From Bin87 sp026710825 (lineage in GTDB: Bacteria > Chloroflexota > Dehalococcoidia > Lucifugimonadales > UBA3495), in contig OZ247427.1 in NCBI GenBank assembly GCA_965232815.1, forward strand, positions 744,001-808,000: a stretch of DNA of 64,000 nucleotides. Reading direction: 5' to 3'. Position 1 is the stretch's first letter; the number at the start of each line of letters is the position of its first letter. The notes beneath the pieces were generated by a model. It worked only from the letters and a program-made list of their open reading frames with translations. It was not told where the DNA came from and did not search any database. The translations under genes and the position numbers were made by a program. This document shows positions 40,553 to 48,796 of this stretch, in pieces.

Positions 40553-40593
40553 GGCTACATCTCCTTATCTTGCGCTGACCGCGGATTTTCGCT

Positions 40594-40609
40594 TGTGAAT
40601 CAATGCACA
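40594..40609. promoter_or_regulatory. CRP/FNR-family-like palindrome upstream of the universal stress gene
   Basis: TGTGA-N6-GCACA, one base from the TGTGA-N6-TCACA CRP consensus, centred about 50 bases upstream of the universal stress protein start. A second similar element, TTGAT-N4-ATTAT, lies at 40619-40632. The match is by eye and could be chance in an AT-rich gap. Confidence 0.35.
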
Positions 40610-40618
40610 TCGTATTAC

Positions 40619-40632
40619 TTGATAACAATTAT
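40619..40632. promoter_or_regulatory. FNR-like half-conserved box
   Basis: TTGAT-AACA-ATTAT keeps the first half of the TTGAT-N4-ATCAA FNR/CRP-type box and half of the second. It sits in an AT-rich stretch 67 bases upstream of the universal stress gene. Confidence 0.3.
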
Positions 40633-40814
40633 CTCTTTCACTAATATAATAGCACGTTGGCCTGTTTCCATCAAGGTCACGTCTCCCCGCCAACGCCCCA
40701 GCCGAGCTGGACTTCCGCTCCGAATCGGCGCCGGCGCGGCGCGACCAGGCGCGGACCATGCCACCGTTCTGCCCCGGCATGGCGCTACGCAACCCCAGGA
40801 CGTCCCTCACAAAG

Positions 40815-40845
40815 AAAACCCCCGACAGGCGTAACCCGCCGGAGG
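40815..40845 (-). terminator. Terminator after the oligopeptide-binding lipoprotein gene
   Basis: On the minus strand CCTCCG-GCG pairs with CGC-CGGGGG with a four-base bulge, followed by TTTTCTTT. It lies about 50 bases after the stop of the binding protein gene. Confidence 0.6.
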
Positions 40846-40893
40846 TTGCCGAGTGGAGCCAGTCTGGAGACGTGCCCCAGTCTGGAACTCTGG

Positions 40894-42741
40894 CTACTGA
40901 CGCGGCTCAATCCACTCGTAGCCGTTGACGTTGCGAATATCACCGTAGAACAGGTTCTCGCTCCACGATTTGTCATCCAGCCGGGGTCCCACCGCCCATA
41001 CCGCATCCCACATGTACAGGGAGGCGTAGATGGACTCGTCGTACATGAACATGCCCGTCTCCGTCTCCAGCTTGGTGCGCTCGTCAAGGGTGACGGCGCT
41101 CTGGGCCCGGATGGTTATATCATCCAGGAAGGGATGGGTGTGCCTGACGAAGCTGCCCCGGTTCTGCAGGGCGTTGTACAGGCGGGCCGGCGTGTTCGAC
41201 GGCGAAGTGGCGTGGTTGGTCGCCCCGTTGAAGGTCCGCCCGATGACCGTGGGCCGGTAGGTGCCGTAGGGCAGATTCTGCAACTTCACGTCGATTCCGA
41301 TGTCTTCCCACATGACGGCGATTGCCTCGGCGACTTCGACCTCGGCGGGCGCGCCCCGCAGCGCCGGCACCAGCGTGATGTTGAATCCTTCCTCTGCATA
41401 GCCGGTCTCGGCCATCAGCGCCTTGGCTCGCTCCAGGTCGTATTCCAGCATCGGGATGTCCGGGAAGCGATGGGCCGCGTAGCTATAACCGCCCACACCC
41501 ACCGGCGACCGCCTGGCATAGCCCTGCAGCAGGGTCTCCACGATGGTCTGGGTGTCAATGGCCTTCACCATGGCCTGACGCACCTTCTTGGCCTGCTCCC
41601 ACTCCGGTGAGCCTATTTCCGTATTGGAGGAAACCCAGGGCAGGTCCGGGTCGTAGGCGTTTTCTTGATCGTCGGTGCCCACGTTGAAGTACAACCCGCC
41701 ATGGAAGTGCAGCAGCATCTCCCCGGCGGCCTGGTCCGGCACCTGCATCAGCCGGGCCCCTTCCATCGCCTGCACCAGGGGGATGGAATCGAAGGCCATT
41801 ACAAAGGTGTCAAGGTGCCCGGTCTGGAATCCGGCCAGCCGGGTGGATTGCTCGGGGATTTCCTGAAATTCCAGTTCGTCAAAGTAAGGAGTCTGGCGCC
41901 AGTGGTCCTGAACGGCTTTCATCCGCCAGTATTGCGCCGGCCGATGCTCGACAATTTCCCATGGACCGGTGCCCGCGATGTCTTTGTCCGCCGCTTCGAT
42001 CCCAATTTCATCCGACTGCTTCTTGCTGACAATCCAGCTGGCAATACCGGATGGGACGCGGTGGAACTCAGACATGATCACGTCAGGCATGGGCTCCCCG
42101 GTGTTCACCATCAGGGTGTGGCTGTCCACAATCTCGATATTGCCCTCGGGATGATCCCAGAACCGCTGGAGGGCGCTCGCGCGAGCATGCTTGGTGTTGG
42201 TGATCCAGTGGGAATAGGAATACACCACGTCTTCGGCGGTCATTTCGCCATATCCCTTGTGGAACTGCACGCCCTTCCGAAGGTTGAAGGTCCAGGTCGC
42301 GAAGTCGTCCGAAATGCTCCACGACTCGGTCAGCAGCGGTTCCGCCTCCAGGTTACTGTTCCACTGCATCAGGCCCTCCACCACCGGAGCAGTGGAGATG
42401 ACGAACAGTTGCGGGTTGACCGAATGCGCCGGGTGGCCGCTGAATATGTTGATCTCCTCCTGGCCCATGGTTATCTTGCCCGCCGGTTCCATGGCCATCG
42501 TCTGCTGTGATGTGGCCTCGGTCGCAGCCGGCACGGCCGTGGGCGCAGCCTGTGCGGGCGCTGCCGTGGAATCGCCGGCGGCTGCCTGGGGCGCTTGCTG
42601 CTGGACGGCCATCGCCGTCGGTGCTGCTTGCCCCGCCTCCTCCGCCGGAGCGGCGCCTCCACAGGCGACGATCACCGCCAGGGCTGCTGTCGCCAGGGCC
42701 ACCGCCCAGAGGCTCCTCTTGAAAACGCTAAAACGATACAT
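40894..42741 (-). CDS. Family 5 (peptide/nickel/opine) extracellular solute-binding lipoprotein
   Basis: Encodes 615 residues. The N-terminus is a lipoprotein signal with lipobox AVIVAC (C27), then a long alanine/glutamine-rich linker (to about 90). The SBP_bac_5 fold follows: QLFVISTAPVVEGLMQWNSN, TWTFNLRKGVQFHKGYGEMT with AEDVVYSY, then GTGPWEIVEHRPAQYWRMKA, RQAMVKAIDTQTIVETLLQG and a C-terminal WAVGPRLDDKSWSENLFYGD. These receptors feed DppBCDF/OppBCDF-type transporters, but no permease or ATPase is within view. GAGGAGGT precedes the ATG at 42741. Confidence 0.93.
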   Translation of the reverse strand: MYRFSVFKRSLWAVALATAALAVIVACGGAAPAEEAGQAAPTAMAVQQQAPQAAAGDSTAAPAQAAPTAVPAATEATSQQTMAMEPAGKITMGQEEINIFSGHPAHSVNPQLFVISTAPVVEGLMQWNSNLEAEPLLTESWSISDDFATWTFNLRKGVQFHKGYGEMTAEDVVYSYSHWITNTKHARASALQRFWDHPEGNIEIVDSHTLMVNTGEPMPDVIMSEFHRVPSGIASWIVSKKQSDEIGIEAADKDIAGTGPWEIVEHRPAQYWRMKAVQDHWRQTPYFDELEFQEIPEQSTRLAGFQTGHLDTFVMAFDSIPLVQAMEGARLMQVPDQAAGEMLLHFHGGLYFNVGTDDQENAYDPDLPWVSSNTEIGSPEWEQAKKVRQAMVKAIDTQTIVETLLQGYARRSPVGVGGYSYAAHRFPDIPMLEYDLERAKALMAETGYAEEGFNITLVPALRGAPAEVEVAEAIAVMWEDIGIDVKLQNLPYGTYRPTVIGRTFNGATNHATSPSNTPARLYNALQNRGSFVRHTHPFLDDITIRAQSAVTLDERTKLETETGMFMYDESIYASLYMWDAVWAVGPRLDDKSWSENLFYGDIRNVNGYEWIEPRQ

Positions 42742-43190
42742 ATCCCATACCTCCTCAGAAATCTGGGCGACTGGTATTCCGTCGAATACCGCGGACAACG
42801 TTTGGGCGCAGGGGCCGATTATGTAAATATGGTTAGGGATTGACTGCGGTCGTGGTCGCGGCCAATCATTTCCAGAACGGCGTTGGCGGGGTCAGCAGAT
42901 CGGGCGAGAACCACGGTTCAACCGACACTGGCCGGTCATAGCCCGATTCGGTTCTGTCCCTGCGTACGCGAGGCGAGATCCGATAGCGGGCTCCGCGTTC
43001 TGCCACCCCGGTGGCGGTATTCACCATTTCTGTACGCCGATGCAACGGCTTCCAACTGGTCTTGCGTTTTTGGATCGGTATTGCAGGTTTACGAGAGTCG
43101 TTTGATCAATCCCGGCCCACTAACTCAACGAAATTCGCCCCAGATAGCTTAATATATCCCGCTTTATTGGTATTGTATAGCCAAATACTT

Positions 43191-43204
43191 TTGATTATCG
43201 TCAA
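43191..43204. promoter_or_regulatory. FNR-like box
   Basis: TTGAT-TATC-GTCAA, one mismatch from the FNR consensus TTGAT-N4-ATCAA, in an AT-rich stretch. It is about 450 bases from the binding-protein start and no promoter is evident next to it, so a regulatory role is uncertain. Confidence 0.3.
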
Positions 43205-43334
43205 CGATAGTTATCATGTAAACGAATTACGTCGCAACCATGCGCCATCATCATCGCGGTCTGCATCATGCATGGACCAGCCAACAAGCAACCGCCCCGT
43301 TTCCCCGCTTCCCGCGTCCGCATCCACAAAAATA

Positions 43335-43363
43335 TCGGGGGCGACCGTGCTGGTCGTCCCCGA
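43335..43363 (-). terminator. Rho-independent terminator after gcvH
   Basis: On the minus strand TCGGGGACGACC pairs with GGTCGCCCCCGA across a short loop (one mismatch), followed by TATTTTTG. It lies 45 bases after the glycine cleavage H stop. Confidence 0.75.
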
Positions 43364-43407
43364 GTGCCAGTCGCAGCGCGCGCCGCGACCTCTATGTGTG
43401 CGCAGTT

Positions 43408-43794
43408 TTACAATTGACCGATATATTCGTCGTAGGCCGCCGCATCAAGCAGTTGGTCCAGCTCCGCCGCATCGCTCATGCTGACGCGCAGCATCCAACC
43501 GTCCCCGAAGGGATCGTTGTTCACCAGCTCCGGCTCCTGGGCCAATCTCCCGTTGACCTCTGCCACTGCTCCACTCACCGGCGAGAACAGGTCCGATACG
43601 GCCTTCACCGATTCAATCTCACCCATCTTCGCCAGGTAAGCAACCGGGTCGCCCACCGCCGGCAATTCCACGTACACTACGTCGCCCAACTGGTCCTGCG
43701 CGTAGTGCGTGATGCCGACCAGCACCGTGTCAGACCCATCTTCAGACACGACCCACTCGTGCTCCCGGGTATATTTGCGGTCGTCGGGATTCAC
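43408..43794 (-). CDS. gcvH: Glycine cleavage system H protein
   Basis: Encodes 128 residues from GTG 43794: (M)NPDDRKYTREHEWV, then VGITHYAQDQLGDVVYVELP, and KMGEIESVKAVSDLFSPVSG with the lipoyl lysine K64, the same position as in E. coli. GGAGG is present upstream and the family N-terminus fits this start better than ATG 43875, which would add 27 unusual residues. The lipoylated arm shuttles the aminomethyl group between the P, T and L proteins. GcvT is encoded immediately upstream, but GcvP is not in the window. Confidence 0.94.
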   Translation of the reverse strand: MNPDDRKYTREHEWVVSEDGSDTVLVGITHYAQDQLGDVVYVELPAVGDPVAYLAKMGEIESVKAVSDLFSPVSGAVAEVNGRLAQEPELVNNDPFGDGWMLRVSMSDAAELDQLLDAAAYDEYIGQL

Positions 43795-43882
43795 TTTGTC
43801 CAATACCTCCGTGATGTCTGTGGTGGCCGCGGGCAGCCCGCGCCATCCATCTATGATGCCACATCCAGGGCGCAACGCCCCG

Positions 43883-45040
43883 TCAGTCAGGGCGCCGGTA
43901 GAACGGTAATTCCGTCGTGGTCACATCGGCCGCGCGCCCGCGAATATCGACCTGCAGTTCCGTGCCCGGCTCGGCATGTTCGGCGTCCACAAAAGCCAAG
44001 GCGATGCAACGCTCCAGCGTCGGTGAATAGCTCCCGCTGCTGACTGTCCCCACCACTGATCCATCCGCCAGCACGTCGTATCCGGCCCGTGGCGCGCTCC
44101 GACCCGGCATCGTCAGCCCAACCATTTGCCTCGGCGTCCCGTAAACCCGTTGGTGGTCCAGCACGTCCGCCCCGTTGAACCCGCCGTCCCGCCGTACGAA
44201 GCGACCCAGTCCGGCCTCAATAGGCGAGATGCTGTCCGACAACTCATGCCCATGCAGGGGCAGCCCGGCTTCCAGCCGCAACACGTCCCGCGCTCCCAAT
44301 CCGCACGGCGCTGCTCCGGCCCCGGTCAATCGCTCCCAGATGGCCGCCGCGTCCGAGGCCTGAACCGCCAGTTCGAATCCATCCTCACCGGTGTATCCGG
44401 TGCGCCCGACAAATATCCGCCGACCGTCGATATGTCCGCGTCCCCAGGTGTAGGGACGCAACAGGGACGGCTGCGGGTCTCGTCCGGGATTCCGTGCCAG
44501 CCGCGCTCCCGGGTTGAAATCCTCGCACAACCCGTCCACGATCCCGGCGGCTTGCGGCCCCTGGACGGCGATCAGTCCGGTGGCCATCGTCCGATCCGTT
44601 ATCTGCACGCCCCGTCCGTCAAAGTGTCCCGCGAGTTGCCGATCAAACCACAGCGCCACTTCTTCACGGTTCCCGGCGTTCGGGATCAGCAGAAACTCAT
44701 CATCCGAAAGCCGGTAGAAAATCGTGTCGTCAATCACCCCGCCCCGTTCGTTGCAGATGAAGCAGTACCTGGCGCGCCCCACCCGCAATCCCGATGCGGA
44801 TCCGGTCAGCAATAGGTCCAGCAAACCCGCCGCGTTCGGCCCGCTGATGTTCAGCCGGCCCATGTGGGAAACATCAAAAATCCCGGCAGCCTTGCGCACC
44901 GCCTCCACTTCAGCGATCGTTCCCTCGTACTGTACCGGCATATCCCAGCCGCCGAACGGCACCATCCGGGCGCCCGAGGCGACGTGGGTGTCGTAGAGGG
45001 TGGTGCGGAAATTCTCTGCTGGGGAGGTATCAGTCGTCAT
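43883..45040 (-). CDS. gcvT: Glycine cleavage system aminomethyltransferase (T protein)
   Basis: Encodes 385 residues. N-terminal landmarks are ARMVPFGGWDMPVQYEGTIA and GIFDVSHMGRLNISGPNAAG, followed by RYCFICNERGGVIDDTIFYR and the folate-site IAVQGPQAAGI. Later come VGRTGYTGEDGFELAVQASD and GARDVLRLEAGLPLHGHELS with SPIEAGLGRFVR. It transfers the methylene group from H-bound glycine to tetrahydrofolate. Codirectional gcvH starts 88 bases downstream. I searched the upstream region by eye for a glycine riboswitch and saw none. The start MTTDTSPAENFRTTLYDTH is standard. Confidence 0.95.
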   Translation of the reverse strand: MTTDTSPAENFRTTLYDTHVASGARMVPFGGWDMPVQYEGTIAEVEAVRKAAGIFDVSHMGRLNISGPNAAGLLDLLLTGSASGLRVGRARYCFICNERGGVIDDTIFYRLSDDEFLLIPNAGNREEVALWFDRQLAGHFDGRGVQITDRTMATGLIAVQGPQAAGIVDGLCEDFNPGARLARNPGRDPQPSLLRPYTWGRGHIDGRRIFVGRTGYTGEDGFELAVQASDAAAIWERLTGAGAAPCGLGARDVLRLEAGLPLHGHELSDSISPIEAGLGRFVRRDGGFNGADVLDHQRVYGTPRQMVGLTMPGRSAPRAGYDVLADGSVVGTVSSGSYSPTLERCIALAFVDAEHAEPGTELQVDIRGRAADVTTTELPFYRRPD

Positions 45041-45182
45041 TTTTATCGTATCGCGGGATGGGTCGGAGTCAGTGTCGAATTTCGCCAGTCATCATACCGT
45101 CATCACTTCCCCCACGCAATCTCCCCACTCTCGGGATAGCCGATATTCTGAGGGGGGCCAACGGCATGCGGTCCTAGTCGGA

Positions 45183-46427
45183 TTACCCGGCATCGGGCGG
45201 GACACGCCTGACCAACGATTCTCCCGCCATGCCGGACTGAGGCCTCGCCAGCAACGACACGGCAATCCTTTCCCCCTCCGTCCAGTCCAGCTTCGAATCC
45301 AGGTACCAGTGGTAGATGTTGTGTTTCGGGCCCAGTATCAGCGCATCAGACACCTCGAACACGTCAGCGCCGGCCCGGAGCCTCAGGTCACCGGACAACG
45401 ATTTGTCCGTGTGCAGAAACAGGTGGTTCGGATTCCCCTCCACGATGGGGTGGTACAACGCGGTGACGATGTAATTTACCCCGCTGTGGGTGAATGCCAT
45501 GTTGTCGATGCTCCCCGTGTCTGGCCAGTCCCCGGTCACAAATCCGAGGTAGCCTATCGACGCTATTTCCGATTTGCCCACCGTCATCATCGCCGACCAA
45601 ACCAGCACGTCTGGAATATCGATGTCATCCTCCTGGTTCGCCGATTGGGATTCCGCGGCTTGTCCCTGCGCGGTCGACGACTCATCCCCGGTTGGCCCCG
45701 ACGCCGGTTCAGGTTCTAAATCCTCCAGCAAGGCCACTGGCATCCGCTGGCCTTCCGACCAACCCGGACCCGAATCCACACGCCAGGCGTGGATGTTTTC
45801 CTTGGCCCCCAGAGTCATCGATTCGGATACCTTGAATTCGGCATCACCCGCGTATAACACCAGATTCTCGGGCAACTGCTTGTCGGTGCTCAGCACCACC
45901 TGCTGGAACCCTCCGTTCACCTGTTGGTGAAATAGCGCCAGCACGGTGTAATCTGTATCCGCGTAGGTGAACGACGTATGGGCCAGGCTGCCTTCGGTTC
46001 CCAACGCTGCGCCGGGCATATACCCGGTGTAGGTCATGTTGCCGTCGGTTGCCGTGCCCACCGTCATGAACGTGGCCCAAACGTAGACTTCCCGGGCCGG
46101 CCCGGCTGCCTCCTCAGTTCCCGATCCCGCCACGTTTGAATGCGTCGGAATGTCTGGCCAACTTGCGGTCATCGCATCCGCCCCCAGGTCCCAAACGCCC
46201 GCCGTCCGCGCCGAACCGCTGAAATCCTGGGCCACGGCATGAGTTTCCAACGCATTTAGACCGGTCGCTACCTGGCTGGCGGCCTGCGTAGTCCCGGATT
46301 GGAAAACGGCCGTTGCCGCCACCAATGCGGCGACAGCCAACGCAACCAACCCCGCGGCTCTAAACCCCCGGCGTGGCCGGAGTGCAATTGCCCCCAATCT
46401 TGTGTATTTCCTGATTTCTGACGCCAT
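45183..46427 (-). CDS. Exported protein with two copies of a beta-sandwich domain
   Basis: Encodes 414 residues. The N-terminus has basic residues and a hydrophobic core (GLVALAVAALVAATAVFQS) ending in TQAAS, fitting a signal peptide. Two copies of one domain follow, near 100-225 and 270-395. Shared marks are (A/S)xMTVG, GYxxG, GS(L/I), FTxxxxxY, LxTDK(Q/S)L, LxLxAG, FxVS(E/D), LGxKxNIxxW and WTEGxR / WSEGQR. This module occurs repeated in secreted proteins with fibronectin- or cadherin-like partners. Between the copies lies a Gln/Ser/Ala-rich linker. CAAGGAGG precedes ATG 46427, so the longer frame to 46703 is not used. Likely surface or secreted; the ligand is unknown. Confidence 0.8.
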   Translation of the reverse strand: MASEIRKYTRLGAIALRPRRGFRAAGLVALAVAALVAATAVFQSGTTQAASQVATGLNALETHAVAQDFSGSARTAGVWDLGADAMTASWPDIPTHSNVAGSGTEEAAGPAREVYVWATFMTVGTATDGNMTYTGYMPGAALGTEGSLAHTSFTYADTDYTVLALFHQQVNGGFQQVVLSTDKQLPENLVLYAGDAEFKVSESMTLGAKENIHAWRVDSGPGWSEGQRMPVALLEDLEPEPASGPTGDESSTAQGQAAESQSANQEDDIDIPDVLVWSAMMTVGKSEIASIGYLGFVTGDWPDTGSIDNMAFTHSGVNYIVTALYHPIVEGNPNHLFLHTDKSLSGDLRLRAGADVFEVSDALILGPKHNIYHWYLDSKLDWTEGERIAVSLLARPQSGMAGESLVRRVPPDAG

Positions 46428-46490
46428 GATGGCCTCCTTGTTGGTTATGGTGATATTGGTTTGTATGCAGCGAATATCATCTATAGGAAT

Positions 46491-46496
46491 ATTATA
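46491..46496 (-). promoter_or_regulatory. Candidate -10 element upstream of the exported protein
   Basis: On the minus strand GATATATAATATTCC contains TATAAT, 64 bases upstream of the exported protein start. No matching -35 hexamer is visible at 16-18 bases, so only the -10 is proposed. Confidence 0.3.
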
Positions 46497-46656
46497 TATC
46501 ATTGAAACCGTCGTGGCCGAGGGCAAGCCAACCTTGCGACAAAACCATCCCGGCGGTTTCCGCCTGCTCACTGCCAGGCTCCCGCACAACCCTCCAACGC
46601 GCTCCGCCACCCTGCCGGCCGGCGCCCCGTTCAGCTCATCATCATCACCGGGCGTT

Positions 46657-47907
46657 TCAATCCCCGGCGGTGCCGCCCCCAACCTCTCTGAACTGCCGGC
46701 CAAATAAGCTGGTCAAACTAGCGCTCACTATCGTGGACCCCAACAGCAGGTATCCAATCCCCGCGTATCCCGAGCTCGCCAGGATCGCTCCGGCGATGCC
46801 CGCTCCCAGCATCCCTCCGGATTGGTTGCTCAACCCCATCAGGCTGGCTCCGGTGGCCTTGGATTCCCCGGAGTACTCCGTGCTGATCGACACCAGGGCC
46901 GGAATCGGCACGCTGAGCAGACCGCTGCTCACCGTCGCCACCGCCACTGTCGGCCAGAATCCAAGGTCGAACCCGAAGCTCACCAACCCCATCGCTCCTC
47001 CCGCCACCGATATGCTGGCAAGCAGCACAGCCCTGCGCCTGCTGGTTGCCACAAACGCCCCGCAGTAACTGCCAAAAACCTGCGCTGATGCCACTATTCC
47101 CAACGGCAGGGCGGCAAATCCCACGTTCAGGTTGTGCGTGTTGATCAGGTACGCCGCAAAGAAGCTGGTCATCGCCCAGTATGCGATTCGCTGCGACACC
47201 CCCACCGCCAACGCGACGCGGAAAAATCGCAGCGACATCAGCGAACGATAGCGCGAGAAAAACTGCATGCTGCGCACCCGGTCCCGTGGTGCTCGCGGAA
47301 ACCACACCCAGTTCGCCATGAACGCCGTGGCCGGCAGCATACCTCCCACCAGGAAGGCAAACCGCCAACCGCCCGATCCGTCAAACAGGGAGGATCCCGC
47401 CTCCGCCAGCAACGCCGCCAGCGGAGCGCTCACCGCCGCCGCCACGCCGTTGATCGCCAGCATCCCACTCACGGCCTGCGCCCTGCGCGCCGGTGAAATC
47501 ACGTCCGACAGCACTCCCACCGCGTTGGGCGGCAGGGTTCCTCCCCCAAATCCGGTCAGGAGCCTCAGCGCCAGCAGCGTCTCTATGTTGGGAGCAAATG
47601 CAGACGCCAGCACCGACAGCATCACCAGCACCATGCCGGTCAACGCCACCGGCCTCCGGCCCAGGGAATCGGAAAGGGGGCCGACGGAGATTACGGCCAC
47701 CGCCCAGGCCGCGAATGTGGCGGTGGCCATCTGACCGGCCACCGCTACCGATATCTCCAGGTCCGTCGCGATCTCCACCAGCAGCGGCGGGACGATCATC
47801 ACCGCGTTCTGCGTGCCGAAAACTGCGAAGGCCAGCACGGCGTAGAACCATGCTTTGTTCAACCCTGTCCTGGTCGACGGTTCCGTGTGAGTTTCGATCC
47901 CGATCAC
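46657..47907 (-). CDS. Major facilitator superfamily transporter
   Basis: Encodes 416 residues with about twelve hydrophobic helices. The MFS signature between helices 2 and 3 is VGPLSDSLGRRPVALTG and a second motif is RLLTGFGGGTLPPNAVGVLS; a long cytoplasmic loop (FPRAPRDRVRSMQFFSRYRS) separates the two halves. The closest style is the drug/metabolite exporter type 1 (DHA1-like) branch. Substrate cannot be read. It is transcribed toward the exported-protein gene but separated from it by 229 bases. Confidence 0.9.
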   Translation of the reverse strand: MIGIETHTEPSTRTGLNKAWFYAVLAFAVFGTQNAVMIVPPLLVEIATDLEISVAVAGQMATATFAAWAVAVISVGPLSDSLGRRPVALTGMVLVMLSVLASAFAPNIETLLALRLLTGFGGGTLPPNAVGVLSDVISPARRAQAVSGMLAINGVAAAVSAPLAALLAEAGSSLFDGSGGWRFAFLVGGMLPATAFMANWVWFPRAPRDRVRSMQFFSRYRSLMSLRFFRVALAVGVSQRIAYWAMTSFFAAYLINTHNLNVGFAALPLGIVASAQVFGSYCGAFVATSRRRAVLLASISVAGGAMGLVSFGFDLGFWPTVAVATVSSGLLSVPIPALVSISTEYSGESKATGASLMGLSNQSGGMLGAGIAGAILASSGYAGIGYLLLGSTIVSASLTSLFGRQFREVGGGTAGD

Positions 47908-48168
47908 CCTTCGGTCGCTGTCGCGGCCTATACCGCACGCGGCGATCCACGCGTGCGTTGCCAGTATAGACCCCCAGTTGACTTACCCCCAGCACAGCCC
48001 GAATCACTATGCGACGTTCGCCCTGAGGTAACGGCACGCCAGCGGAGAGCAGTCGACCCATACGAATCGCCGGCAACACGCATCCCGTCCACGCCGTTCA
48101 TCCCGGTATGGAAAAATTCCTGCAAAATCACTGACACCGCGTCGTTGCCCGCACTCATTTGCACCCGC

Positions 48169-48602
48169 TATCCTAGATTCATCTAGATAAAGCACGTGTT
48201 TGTAACCCAACATCAGTGAGGCAGGATTCCCAGCATCGACGGCCAACCCCGTCAGTAACAAATCGCATACCAGGCTCCGCGACTGCCAACGTCTGTTTAC
48301 CTTGTCAACAGTGTGGAGTTGCGTCCCAGCGCCAGCCACAGCGTTTCGTGCTGCGTCGTCTGTCCCAATGAACCGGCCCCGGTGGGCACGTCATGGCGGA
48401 TTGCCGATGTGGGCCACGGAGAATACCGAGCATAAGAATATGCGTACCCCCGGCCGTACGCTGACAACGATGCAAAGGGAATCCTGCCTCCCGCCAACTC
48501 CCGCTCCCAGCGAGCCCAACCAACCAAAACCCCAAAGGAGAAACCGCCAACCCAAACACCAAGCCACCGATCAACCGTACGGGCGAATGAATATTCGCCC
48601 CC
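48169..48602. repeat. Intergenic repeat copy 1, possible miniature inverted-repeat element
   Basis: This sequence recurs inverted at 62884-63310. The best-matching core (48206-48490) is nearly identical and is bounded by perfect 14-bp inverted repeats, GAGGCAGGATTCCC at 48218-48231 and GGGAATCCTGCCTC at 48477-48490. Homology continues outside the inverted repeats on both sides, more loosely, from a TATCCTA stretch at the left to a GTACGGGCGA palindrome at the right. There is no transposase. It could be a non-autonomous element or a conserved intergenic RNA. Confidence 0.75.
48581..48600. repeat. GGGGCGA palindromic repeat
   Basis: GGGCGAAT and ATTCGCCC flank GAAT. It terminates the 430-bp repeat copy. 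Confidence 0.75.
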
Positions 48603-48626
48603 ACCCCCGACCAACCGCCAACCGTA

Positions 48627-48648
48627 GGGGCGACCCATGGGTCGCCCC
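48627..48648. repeat. Perfect GGGGCGACCC palindrome
   Basis: GGGGCGACCC and GGGTCGCCCC are perfect inverted arms around AT. Confidence 0.8.
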
Positions 48649-48796
48649 GCCATCCCTTGACGGCGAGATCGTCGAGCCTCGGCCAGACTCCCATAGTCGG
48701 GCCGGGGTCGGCCCCGCTCACCATCAGGGGATCAAACCAACGTTGCACCTCCGGCACGGCGCCAGCGCGAGTGCCGTTCCGTGCTAACCTGCAATC

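Larger units (their letters stand above)
42742..43407. other. Intergenic region upstream of the oligopeptide receptor and downstream of gcvH
   Basis: About 660 bases with no convincing gene. Part of it (around 43140-43220) is markedly AT-rich. It holds the gcvH terminator at 43335 and a TTGAT-N4-GTCAA box at 43191. The rest shows only short GC-rich open frames that look like noise. Its length suggests the promoter of the binding-protein gene and possibly decayed sequence. Confidence 0.6.
47908..48796. other. Repeat-rich intergenic region
   Basis: 889 bases with no gene I can support. It contains the repeat described at 48169-48602 (with a second inverted copy at 62884-63310), a CTAGATTCATCTAG palindrome at 48173-48186, and two GGGGCGA-type palindromes at 48581 and 48627. 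Long open frames here are GC shadows; one matches the second repeat copy with a frame-breaking one-base indel, which argues against coding. Confidence 0.7.

Noticed and set aside
43100..43230. Small AT-rich gene between the binding protein and gcvH
   Set aside because: No start with a ribosome site and no recognisable product.
45041..45182. Glycine riboswitch before gcvT
   Set aside because: No paired aptamer cores or switch-like hairpins were visible by eye in the 142 bases.
48302..48787. Open frame through the intergenic repeat
   Set aside because: The second copy has a one-base indel that breaks the frame, so it is unlikely to code for a conserved protein.
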